Assembly (NCBI GenBank): GCA_023664605.1
Contig: JAMPFF010000002.1
Location: 1-64,000, forward strand
DNA: 64,000 nt
Origin: Clostridium sp.
Lineage (GTDB): Bacteria; Bacillota; Clostridia; Lachnospirales; Lachnospiraceae
Reading direction: 5' to 3'
Numbering within the stretch: the stretch's first letter is position 1; every line of letters begins with the position of its first letter. The translations under genes were made by a program, and so were the position numbers. Below the pieces are notes generated by a model. The model was given only the letters and a program-made list of their open reading frames with translations, was not told where the DNA came from and ran no database searches. Shown here in pieces: positions 25,920-33,666 of the stretch.

Positions 25920-27035
25920 ATGTCAGAACCAATATGCATACTGCACGTTCTTGGCGGCGTCGGGCTTGGCGGTGCGGAAAGCCGTATTATGGATGTGTAC
26001 CGCCATATTGACAGAGAAAAGGTGCAGTTTGATTTTTTAATCCATCAGACGAAAAAAGGATATTATGAAGAAGAGATAGAAACGCTGGGAGGACGGGTGT
26101 ACCGTGTTCCCCGTTTTAAATTATATAATATAGCGGCTTACCGGAAAGCGCTGCGGGAGTTTTTCAGCACACATCAGGAGTATGCAGTTGTATGTGGACA
26201 CATGACCAGCACGGCGTCCATCTATCTGTCGATTGCGAAAAAATACGGCGTGCCGGTGACGGTGGCACACGCAAGAAGCGCGGGGGTCGATAAGGGTATT
26301 AAGGGAACAGCTACCCGTATTCTCCGGAGTACGCTGCCTAAAAAATGCGATTATATGTTTGCCTGTTCCATGTCCGCGGCGGAGGCGGTGTTTGGCAGGA
26401 AAAATGCCCAAAGCGGAAAAGTCGTTATCGTGCCAAATGCGATTGACGCGGAGCTTTTTACTTATGACGAAGAAGTGCGGAGCTGTGTGCGCAAGGAATT
26501 TTCTTTAGAAGATAAATTTGTCATCGGGCATGTGGGAAGATTTCATTATGCCAAAAATCATGAATATCTGCTGTCCGTTTTCCAAAAGATAGTAGAGCAG
26601 AGAAAAGACGCTGTGCTGCTTTTGTTAGGGGAAGGAGAGCGCATGGAGGAGATGAAAGAAAGAGCCGCCGCGCTTGATATTGCAAATAATGTGATTTTTG
26701 CGGGCAATCGGGGCGAGGTATGGAAATATTATCAGGCTATGGATTTTTTCCTGTTCCCATCCCGGTTTGAGGGGCTTCCCGGAACGGTGGTGGAGGCGCA
26801 GAGCGCGGGGCTTAACTGCCTTATCTCTGATACGATTGCCGGGGAAGTGAAGATAACGGATTTAGTGGCGGCGTACAGCATTGAAGAAGCGCCGGAAAAA
26901 TGGGCGCAGTATGTATTGAGTCACGATAACTATGAAAGAAAAAGCAGATATGAACAGATTGCCGCGGCCGGATTTGACGTAAAAGCGCAGGCGAAGTGGT
27001 ATGAGCAGTTTTATCTATATGGGAGATTATCGTAA
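25920..27035 (+). CDS. GT4 glycosyltransferase (EpsF/CapM-like)
   Basis: 371 residues. ATG 25920 is preferred over 25914 because CAGGAG ends directly before 25914. GT-B fold: LHVLGGVGLGGAESRIMDVY in the N-terminal half, IGHVGRFHYAKNHEYLL and FPSRFEGLPGTVVEAQ in the C-terminal half with the E-x7-E donor motif. The ending FEGLPGTVVEAQSAGL resembles EpsF-type transferases of Gram-positive exopolysaccharide loci. Its stop TAA directly abuts the next start GTG at 27036, implying coupled translation. Confidence 0.82.
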   Translation: MSEPICILHVLGGVGLGGAESRIMDVYRHIDREKVQFDFLIHQTKKGYYEEEIETLGGRVYRVPRFKLYNIAAYRKALREFFSTHQEYAVVCGHMTSTASIYLSIAKKYGVPVTVAHARSAGVDKGIKGTATRILRSTLPKKCDYMFACSMSAAEAVFGRKNAQSGKVVIVPNAIDAELFTYDEEVRSCVRKEFSLEDKFVIGHVGRFHYAKNHEYLLSVFQKIVEQRKDAVLLLLGEGERMEEMKERAAALDIANNVIFAGNRGEVWKYYQAMDFFLFPSRFEGLPGTVVEAQSAGLNCLISDTIAGEVKITDLVAAYSIEEAPEKWAQYVLSHDNYERKSRYEQIAAAGFDVKAQAKWYEQFYLYGRLS

Positions 27036-28505
27036 GTGGTGAGTGAACGTAAAAAATCGTTTGGCATCTTAATAGTGTTACTGGCTTTTTTTCTGGGGAT
27101 GTTTGCTATGTACGGAGTTGGCGTCTATAACGATTCCGAACAGTATATTACCATGCATATTCATAGAGAGCCTTTATATCCGCTGTTTCTTGCTTTTTTC
27201 AGGATGATAGGAAAAGAAAGCGGCGGACTGGTTCTGGCGGCAGCCGCACAGAATCTTTTGACGGCATTTAGTATTTTTTTCCTGATAGAATATCTGCGAA
27301 AAAAGTTTTCTTTAAATAGAATCGAAGAAATAGTTCTTTTAATACTGGAACTGATGCCGCACCTTGTGACGCGCTATGTTTCGGCGCTGGGGATTTTTAT
27401 GGAAAATTCCGTGATGAGCGAGGCGCTCTGCATTCCGCTTTTTCAACTTTTTATTCTTTTTACCCTGCGGATGATGTTTGAGGACAGAAAAAGGGATATG
27501 GTCTACAGTCTTATCTTTGCCTGGCTCTTATCCATGACGAGGGGACAGATGATGGCTGCCATTCTACTCTGGATGGTGGCGGCAGCGGTCAAAATGATTG
27601 TCAGGAAACAGTATAGAAAGCTGATGATACCGGTTTTGGCTGTTATCTGTGCATTCGGGCTGCGGACTCTGTCTGTGCATGTTTATAATTACGGCGTTAC
27701 GGGGTATTTTATGGGGAATACCTACGGACAGCTCAATACGCTGACAAACGTCATATATGCCTGTGATAAGGAGGACGGAGAGGTCTTTAGGGAGGGCAGT
27801 CTGGAAAGAGCCTTTTTTGATAAATTCTATGAAGAGGCGGACGCGCTTTCATTAAATTATAAATATGCAGGAAAGACATGGAATGAACGCGCGGCGCATT
27901 TGGAAGAGTCTCACGATATGTTGAAATTTCAGATATTGGAGGCGGATATGACTGCGTATTATTTTAAGCTGGGTAAGGTGGATTATTATATGCAGAGCAG
28001 CATGTCGGATGATATGGCGGGGAGGATGTTACGAAAACTGTTACCGGTATGCTTTGGGCAATGGTTTTATGATTATCTGCTGCTATGCCGGAACGGGTTC
28101 ATCAGAAGCATTGCGGTCGTGCATAAGTGGATTAATCCGCTGGCATTTATGATTTATCTGGCGGCGTTTGTGCTTTTCATTGCCGTGTTTTATAAAAATA
28201 GAAAAAGCCCCGCGGTATATGTTATGGGATTGGCGTTACTTTTTATCGCGGCAAATGTATGCGCAACCTCTTTGACGATTATGTGTTTATCACGGTATAT
28301 GATATATGGATTCTCACTGTTTTATATGGCGCTCTTTCTGCTTGCCGTAGAGTGGAGGCGGGTGTTGCTTCAACATTTTAAACAGACACAGAGTCAAGTG
28401 CGTCCGGCAGTAGAGAAAATGTTAGAGGAAGCAAGGCGTGTTGCTACTTCGGAATCTGGATATGTGTCTTATGAAGATGTTTTTGGTGAGGAGAAAAAAG
28501 AGTGA
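27036..28505 (+). CDS. Polytopic membrane protein, GT-C-like
   Basis: 489 residues; GTG at 27036 or the next GTG at 27039. About ten membrane segments. After the first segment is VYNDSEQYITMHIHREPLYPLFLAFF: an Asp-containing external loop followed by Arg-Glu-Pro-Leu-Tyr-Pro, a pattern of some GT-C-like proteins of exopolysaccharide loci. LLLQHF and a charged cytosolic tail end the protein. The stop TGA is directly followed at 28506 by the stop of a gene on the other strand, with no terminator between. Function is inferred from topology only. Confidence 0.62.
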   Translation: MVSERKKSFGILIVLLAFFLGMFAMYGVGVYNDSEQYITMHIHREPLYPLFLAFFRMIGKESGGLVLAAAAQNLLTAFSIFFLIEYLRKKFSLNRIEEIVLLILELMPHLVTRYVSALGIFMENSVMSEALCIPLFQLFILFTLRMMFEDRKRDMVYSLIFAWLLSMTRGQMMAAILLWMVAAAVKMIVRKQYRKLMIPVLAVICAFGLRTLSVHVYNYGVTGYFMGNTYGQLNTLTNVIYACDKEDGEVFREGSLERAFFDKFYEEADALSLNYKYAGKTWNERAAHLEESHDMLKFQILEADMTAYYFKLGKVDYYMQSSMSDDMAGRMLRKLLPVCFGQWFYDYLLLCRNGFIRSIAVVHKWINPLAFMIYLAAFVLFIAVFYKNRKSPAVYVMGLALLFIAANVCATSLTIMCLSRYMIYGFSLFYMALFLLAVEWRRVLLQHFKQTQSQVRPAVEKMLEEARRVATSESGYVSYEDVFGEEKKE

Positions 28506-29222
28506 TTATTTCAACGCCAACAGTTTTTTCAAATAAGCATCCCTGACTTTTTCGCTGGTGAAATTTAATTCTTCAAAATCCTGCAATGCCTTTTCGTGCA
28601 TTCCCATTCTTTTCTCAATAAATGCTTTTGTAACATAGCTGCACGCGCCGTTAATAAGCCGATAGTAACTATTTTCCATATCACGCTCAATGCGGTTTAG
28701 TATCTGTGCATAAGAATCTACGGAATCATAATATTCTGTGATATAAGGAAGCAAACGGGAAAAAACATATTTATGATGGCTTATACGCTCGTCTAATCTT
28801 CTTTCAAGTCCTTTTATGTCAATATTATGGCGCGCCATCGTTATTTTATCTTTTGTACCCTGATAACTTTCCGGATAAACTTCAAAAATATGTGTATAAA
28901 TAGATTTATCTGTTTTTGCCCAAGTTATTTTCCCACCGGAATATTTCGGTACGAAATCAAAATTCCATCCCCATTTGAAAGTAGCGGCTATATCACTAGA
29001 GGGAAAGAAAAAAGAAAGGACTTTTCTCTTGCCATCCTCATATTCATTTGCCCAAATATAATCGCTAATCTGCCGCATATGCAGTTTTTCTTCTATTAAG
29101 GGGGTAAGATTTTCCCTGATAAGAAGTTTCCATCCTTCTGCGTTAAGGGTAAGATGCGTTGTTTGAAATTCCGGACGGGTATTATCCACAAGAAATTCCC
29201 GATATTTGTCTAATAGTGCCAT
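28506..29222 (-). CDS. Uncharacterised protein, only minus-strand gene inside the locus
   Basis: 238 residues with no signal peptide or membrane segment. It has aromatic-rich blocks (FKWGWNFDFVPKYSGG, YESYQGT-like EVYPESYQGTKDK) and a helical C-terminal half (ALQDFEELNFTSEKVRDAYLKKLLALK). No family is recognised. AT-rich base use and opposite orientation mark it as an insertion or a relic of former locus ends. It has its own promoter at 29261-29289, which overlaps the promoter driving the rightward unit. The 3' end abuts the preceding plus-strand gene tail-to-tail with zero spacing, so transcripts from both sides would collide. Confidence 0.7.
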   Translation of the reverse strand: MALLDKYREFLVDNTRPEFQTTHLTLNAEGWKLLIRENLTPLIEEKLHMRQISDYIWANEYEDGKRKVLSFFFPSSDIAATFKWGWNFDFVPKYSGGKITWAKTDKSIYTHIFEVYPESYQGTKDKITMARHNIDIKGLERRLDERISHHKYVFSRLLPYITEYYDSVDSYAQILNRIERDMENSYYRLINGACSYVTKAFIEKRMGMHEKALQDFEELNFTSEKVRDAYLKKLLALK

Positions 29223-29260
29223 GCTATATTTTTAGACTCCCTGTTAGTATATGATTTTAG

Positions 29261-29289
29261 ATAGTACCATACTTTTTGCTATATTTCAA
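29261..29289 (-). promoter_or_regulatory. Predicted promoter for the lone minus-strand gene
   Basis: On the minus strand TTGAAA (plus 29284-29289), 17-nt spacer, TACTAT (plus 29261-29266). It is about 40 nt before the ATG at 29222. Confidence 0.55.
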
Positions 29290-29303
29290 ATCTATGTTAT
29301 ACT
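29276..29303 (+). promoter_or_regulatory. Predicted rightward promoter P1, overlapping the divergent promoter
   Basis: TTGCTA at 29276-29281, 16-nt spacer, TATACT at 29298-29303. Transcription would enter the palindrome at 29328. Confidence 0.5.
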
Positions 29304-29327
29304 AGGAAAGTATGGAAAGAAAAGCAT

Positions 29328-29533
29328 GGAAATTAATTTTCAGCTAGAATTTACTATTGAAACGTCAGGGCAGAGATGAATCCCGCGAAGGTTCTTGAAA
29401 AACATCGGCAGTTAATGAGGTTTTTCACGAATTTACTGCCGCTATGTTTTTCACGAAGCGAAAGCGTACCGACAAGGGATTCATCTCTGCCCTGACAGTT
29501 CTATGACTAAACGCTGACTGAAAATTGATTTCC
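29328..29533. repeat. 206-nt nested palindrome
   Basis: Five nested stems: 29328-29343 with 29518-29533 (16 bp, one G-U pair in RNA), 29345-29349 with 29499-29503, 29364-29384 with 29476-29496 (perfect 21 bp), 29396-29405 with 29444-29453 (10 bp), and 29406-29416 with 29431-29441 (10 of 11). The octamer GAAAGAAA flanks both sides (29315-29322 and 29536-29543) and could be a target duplication, though it is low in complexity. No open reading frame is inside. It may be a miniature inverted-repeat element or a structured RNA leader. It fills most of the 408-nt gap between genes. Confidence 0.7.
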
Positions 29534-29554
29534 GTGAAAGAAAGGCTTTAAAAG

Positions 29555-29583
29555 TTGTATATCCATCAAAAAAAGTATATAAT
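29555..29583 (+). promoter_or_regulatory. Predicted promoter P2 for the epimerase unit
   Basis: TTGTAT at 29555-29560, 17-nt spacer, perfect TATAAT at 29578-29583, about 40 nt before the start codon at 29631. Confidence 0.65.
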
Positions 29584-29630
29584 CATTAATAGCAATAGCG
29601 ACGGCAATAGAAATAAGGAGTACAGTTAAA

Positions 29631-30605
29631 ATGAGTATGCAGGGTATTACATTTGATAAAGACAGTGTTTTTTTGGTAGGCGGCGGAGCCGGTTTTATCG
29701 GTTCTAATTTGTGCGAGGCGCTGGTGGAGCGCGGCTATACGGTACGCTGTCTGGATAATCTTTCCACCGGAAAATATGAAAATATTGAACCGTTGACGAA
29801 AAAGGATAATTTTACTTTTATAAAAGGCGATATCCGCGATTTGGACACCTGTATGGAGGCGACAAAGGGCGTTACATACGTCATGAATCAGGCGGCGTGG
29901 GGAAGCGTGCCGCGCAGTATAGAAATGCCTCTTTTATACGAGGAAATTAATATCAGAGGAACGCTGAATATGATGGAGGCTTCCAGACAAAACGGCGTTA
30001 AGAAATTTGTCTATGCGTCAAGCTCCTCCGTATACGGAGACCATCCGGTGTTACCCAAAAAAGAGGGGCAGGAGGGCAATGTCATTTCTCCTTATGCGCT
30101 GACGAAAAAAGTGGACGAGGAATACGGCAGGCTTTATAAGGAACTGTATGGTTTGGATACTTACGGCCTGCGCTATTTTAACGTATTCGGACGCCGTCAG
30201 GACCCGAACGGTATGTATGCGGCTGTGATACCTAAATTTATCAGGCAGCTTTTACATGGTGAAGTGCCGACTATCAACGGTGACGGCAGACAATCCAGAG
30301 ACTTTACTTATATAGACAATGTCATTGAGGCAAATATGCGGGCATGTCTGGCGTCCGGCGAGGCAGCAGGGCAGGCGTTTAATATCGGCGCGGGTGGAAG
30401 AGAATTTCTTATCGATATTTATTATGATTTATGCGAAGCGCTTGGCAAAGAGGTGGAACCAAATTTCGGACCGGCAAGAAAGGGCGATGTCAGAGATTCC
30501 AACGCGGATATTACCAAGGCGAAGGAACTACTGGGTTATGAACCGGAATATGATTTCAAAAAAGGAATTGAATTGGCGATAGAGTGGTATAAGGAAAATT
30601 TGTAA
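29631..30605 (+). CDS. UDP-N-acetylglucosamine/glucuronate 4-epimerase (WbpP/TviC-like)
   Basis: 324-residue extended SDR. FLVGGGAGFIGSNL (residues 14-27) binds NAD; YASSSSVYGD carries the catalytic Ser; Tyr155 and Lys159 are in SPYALTKK. RYFNVFGRRQDPNGMYAAVI and GDGRQSRDFTYI are typical of WbpP/TviC group epimerases that act on N-acetylated sugars. It should interconvert UDP-GlcNAc and UDP-GalNAc (or the uronic acids). Together with the dehydrogenase at 23754 this gives UDP-GalNAcA. Strong promoter P2 and AAGGAG precede it, so it heads a new transcription unit. Confidence 0.88.
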   Translation: MSMQGITFDKDSVFLVGGGAGFIGSNLCEALVERGYTVRCLDNLSTGKYENIEPLTKKDNFTFIKGDIRDLDTCMEATKGVTYVMNQAAWGSVPRSIEMPLLYEEINIRGTLNMMEASRQNGVKKFVYASSSSVYGDHPVLPKKEGQEGNVISPYALTKKVDEEYGRLYKELYGLDTYGLRYFNVFGRRQDPNGMYAAVIPKFIRQLLHGEVPTINGDGRQSRDFTYIDNVIEANMRACLASGEAAGQAFNIGAGGREFLIDIYYDLCEALGKEVEPNFGPARKGDVRDSNADITKAKELLGYEPEYDFKKGIELAIEWYKENL

Positions 30606-30648
30606 AAACGAAAATCCCATATGACAGAGAGGCGCGGTTAAGGAAAGC

Positions 30649-31578
30649 ATGGAATTGAAAATCGGCGGATATTGGCTGCAATTTGGCAGGGAATATCATA
30701 TAGACGGCACAATGCCAAAGATTTATAATGCAGAGGGAAAACTGTTGGAAACTTATTTTATCCGTAACAGGCACAGCCAACATGCGCCCTATGGACATGA
30801 AGGCAAGTATTTTTTCTGGGACAGATATAATTACGGGCTGGACGTTCACTTTTACGGCTCGGAAGCGATGCTGCATACGCTGGGGCAGCCGCTTGTCAAA
30901 TACGGGATGCTGACGGAATCAAGAACTATCGTGCCAAAAGACTATGAAATATTTCATAAGCATAAGGGATTGGAAAAAGAGTTCCGCTATGTGTTTACAT
31001 ATGATGAGAAAATATTAAACGAAGTGGAAAATGCCAGATTTTATCCGATTGCGGCAGGCATCTGGAATCAGGAGATGAAAGAGAATCTGCATCTTCATAA
31101 GACGAAGGATATCTCGATTCTTTGCTCCGGCAAAGTTATGTGTCCGCTGCACCAGTTTAGGCTTGAACTTGCCAGAAAATGTAAAAAAGAAAACCTGGCG
31201 CATACATTCGGAAAATTTGACGGCGGCGCATATGTGAAAAGCGTTGACGAATGCCTGGATGATTTTCATTTTTCTATCGTGATAGAAAACGATGTTTCCG
31301 ATTACTATTTTTCCGAGCGGCTGACAAGCTGTTTTGCCGCGCAGACTATCCCCGTATATTTAGGGGCGCGCAAAATTTCACAGTTTTTTAATCCGGACGG
31401 CATTATCTTTCTGCCGGATATGGATTTGGAACACGCCGCGCAGACGCTTTCACAGTGTACGAAAGAAGCGTATGAAGAGAGATTGTCCGCCGTATTGGAT
31501 AATTATGGGCGGGTGCAGGAATATGTGAATATGCAGGACTATTTATACGAGCATTATTTAGCGGAAAGTGAAAAGTAG
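30649..31578 (+). CDS. GT10 fucosyltransferase (alpha-1,3/1,4 type)
   Basis: 309 residues. The C-terminal half has FSIVIENDVSDYYFSERL and TIPVYLGARKISQFF, the GDP-fucose-binding signature of GT10. The N-terminal half has FFWDRYNYGLDVHFYG, an acceptor-side region. The enzyme should transfer L-fucose to a GlcNAc- or Gal-containing acceptor in the cytoplasm. GDP-fucose synthesis genes are not in this window and must be elsewhere. AAGGAAA precedes the start. Confidence 0.85.
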   Translation: MELKIGGYWLQFGREYHIDGTMPKIYNAEGKLLETYFIRNRHSQHAPYGHEGKYFFWDRYNYGLDVHFYGSEAMLHTLGQPLVKYGMLTESRTIVPKDYEIFHKHKGLEKEFRYVFTYDEKILNEVENARFYPIAAGIWNQEMKENLHLHKTKDISILCSGKVMCPLHQFRLELARKCKKENLAHTFGKFDGGAYVKSVDECLDDFHFSIVIENDVSDYYFSERLTSCFAAQTIPVYLGARKISQFFNPDGIIFLPDMDLEHAAQTLSQCTKEAYEERLSAVLDNYGRVQEYVNMQDYLYEHYLAESEK

Positions 31579-31633
31579 CTATTCGCTTATAGCGTTGCCA
31601 AAATCCGCAGGTTGAATAAGAATGGAGGATTAA

Positions 31634-32554
31634 ATGAAATACCGTGTAATCGTATTCGGCGTAAAAGATACGTCGGAAAATATTGTAGAGTTTATTCATA
31701 ACACAATCTGTCCTGTAGATTTGGTTATTACCATCAGTCCGGAAGTAACGAAAAAAAATCAGGTAGCAGGATATAAAGGCTTATCCGTTTTAACGGAAAA
31801 ATATGGGATTTCCGTACATGAAGCGGACAGTTATTTTTTAACAGACGAAAAGACGCAGAAATTTTTACGGGAAAATACGTTTGATATCGGCATTTCCATG
31901 GGATGGCAGAGAATTATTCCGCTGTCCGTATTGGAGCGTTTTGCGTACGGCATATATGGTTTTCACGGTAACTGCGGCTATCTGCCTTTCGGCAGGGGGC
32001 GTTCTCCTTTAAACTGGTCCATTATCCTGGGCGATACCAGATTTAACCTGAACTTATTCCGCTATGACGAAAATGCGGACAGCCCGAATGTGTTTGCGAC
32101 GGAGATGTTTTCCATTACGCCGCATGACGATATCAGGACGGCGCAGTATAAAAATATGATCTGCTCTAAAAATTTGATACGCAAACTCTTGGCGGCGTAT
32201 CAAGAGGGCAATATTACAATCCGTACCGAATCGAAAGATTTTGACTCCTGGTACAATAAGCGTACCGCAGTAGATGGTAAAATTGATTTCAAGGAACGCA
32301 CCAGAACGATTTATAATTTAATCCGCGGCGTGGCGGCGCCTTTTCCCGGCGCTTTTGCCATGTGTGGCGAAGAAAAGGTTATCGTTTGGGAGGCGCATCC
32401 TTTTGATGAGATGATAGATTTTTCAGCATATGCGCCCGGAGAGGTAATTGATGTATTTGATGATAAGCCGATTGTAAGAACAGTAGACGGTTCCCTTTTA
32501 ATCGATCGTTATGAGTGTGAAAAGATGCTGAAACCGGGAGATATATTATCATGA
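31634..32554 (+). CDS. Sugar N-formyltransferase-like protein
   Basis: 306 residues of the formyl transferase fold. The loop reads GFHGNCGYLPFGRGRSPLNW, matching the N-x-H...LLP..RG pattern of methionyl-tRNA and sugar formyltransferases, followed by an Asp in ENADSPNVFA. The catalytic His and Asp are kept, but the Asn two residues before the His is Gly. A C-terminal beta domain follows (about residues 225-306). It probably formylates a 4-amino sugar with N10-formyl-tetrahydrofolate; TDP-Fuc4N from 8060 and the UDP-amino sugar from 18785 are candidates. RBS GGAGG. It overlaps the next gene by 4 nt. Confidence 0.75.
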   Translation: MKYRVIVFGVKDTSENIVEFIHNTICPVDLVITISPEVTKKNQVAGYKGLSVLTEKYGISVHEADSYFLTDEKTQKFLRENTFDIGISMGWQRIIPLSVLERFAYGIYGFHGNCGYLPFGRGRSPLNWSIILGDTRFNLNLFRYDENADSPNVFATEMFSITPHDDIRTAQYKNMICSKNLIRKLLAAYQEGNITIRTESKDFDSWYNKRTAVDGKIDFKERTRTIYNLIRGVAAPFPGAFAMCGEEKVIVWEAHPFDEMIDFSAYAPGEVIDVFDDKPIVRTVDGSLLIDRYECEKMLKPGDILS

Positions 32555-33657
32555 AAAAGGTATTATTAATTGTTCCGATGCTGCATCAGGGCGGTTTTGA
32601 AAAAGTGTGCGTGGAGACGGCAAAGCTGCTGCAGCCGTATTATCAGGTGCAGATTGCAATTTTTGATAAAAGCGATATCGCCTATGACGTTACGGGCATA
32701 TCGGTAGTGGATTTACAGCTTCCCAGCAGAGAGGGAAAGCTGGCTAAAATATGGAATATATGGAAGAGAGGCTGGAAATTACGGGAACTCAAAAAAAAGG
32801 AAGAAATTACTCTTAGCTATAGTTTCGGGCCGACAGCGAATCTGGCTAATATAGCTTCTTTTGGAAAAGATGAAAAATGGTTCGGCATCAGAAGCTATAT
32901 GGATATGGGGGATACAAGGCAGATAAAGTTATTCTGCCGGTGCGCGGACAGGGTTATCTGCTGTTCAGAGGCTATCTGTCAGGAAATACAGGAAAAATAC
33001 CATTGTAAAAGTGCGGTGGCATTACCTAATCCGTTTGATATACAAAAAGTGGAAGCCTTGTCGGTTAGGGAAACGCCAAAACTGCCGTGGACACAGGGGC
33101 GCATTCTCGTATCCATGGGCAGGGAAGATGTTGTAAAAGGTTTCTGGCATCTTATTAAAAGTTTTTCACTGGTACATAAAAAACTACCGGATACGAAACT
33201 AATGATTATCGGACAGGGCGAATATACGCAGTATAAGGAACTGGTAAAGCGGTTGGGAATAGAGGAGGCGGTCTGCTTTACCGGACTTCAGAAAAATCCC
33301 TATCCCTATTTAAAGAAAAGTTCTTTATATGTGTTGACCTCTTATTATGAGGGCTTTCCGAACGCGCTGGTAGAAGCGATGGCGTTAGGAGTGCCGGCCA
33401 TTGCAACGGACTGTATGACAGGACCGAAAGAGATTCTGGGAAACGATTACGGCATTCTGATACCGAATATGAGTCCGGAGGCGGACTTTAACCCGGCAAA
33501 TATTACAGAAGAAGAAACAGCCCTTGCTAAACGGATTGTGACGCTGTTAGAAGATGAAAAGCAGATGGAGCATTACCGGGAAATGGCAAAAAAACGCGCC
33601 GGCGACTATACAACGCAGGCTTATGTGGAGAAGATACGCGCCTGGGCAAAGGACTGA
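32551..33657 (+). CDS. GT4 glycosyltransferase
   Basis: 368 residues. LLIVPMLHQGGFEKVCVETAKLL opens a GT-B fold; RILVSMGREDVVKGFWHLIK and YYEGFPNALVEAMALGVP form the donor site with E-x7-E, then ATDCMTGPKEIL. It is related to the proteins at 41266 and 46320, which share the opening Gly-Gly-x-Glu block and the NALxEAMALG motif, as in PglH/PglJ-type HexNAc transferases. ATGA overlap with the formyltransferase gene implies coupled translation and a shared pathway. Confidence 0.82.
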   Translation: MKKVLLIVPMLHQGGFEKVCVETAKLLQPYYQVQIAIFDKSDIAYDVTGISVVDLQLPSREGKLAKIWNIWKRGWKLRELKKKEEITLSYSFGPTANLANIASFGKDEKWFGIRSYMDMGDTRQIKLFCRCADRVICCSEAICQEIQEKYHCKSAVALPNPFDIQKVEALSVRETPKLPWTQGRILVSMGREDVVKGFWHLIKSFSLVHKKLPDTKLMIIGQGEYTQYKELVKRLGIEEAVCFTGLQKNPYPYLKKSSLYVLTSYYEGFPNALVEAMALGVPAIATDCMTGPKEILGNDYGILIPNMSPEADFNPANITEEETALAKRIVTLLEDEKQMEHYREMAKKRAGDYTTQAYVEKIRAWAKD

Positions 33658-33666
33658 AATATCGGC

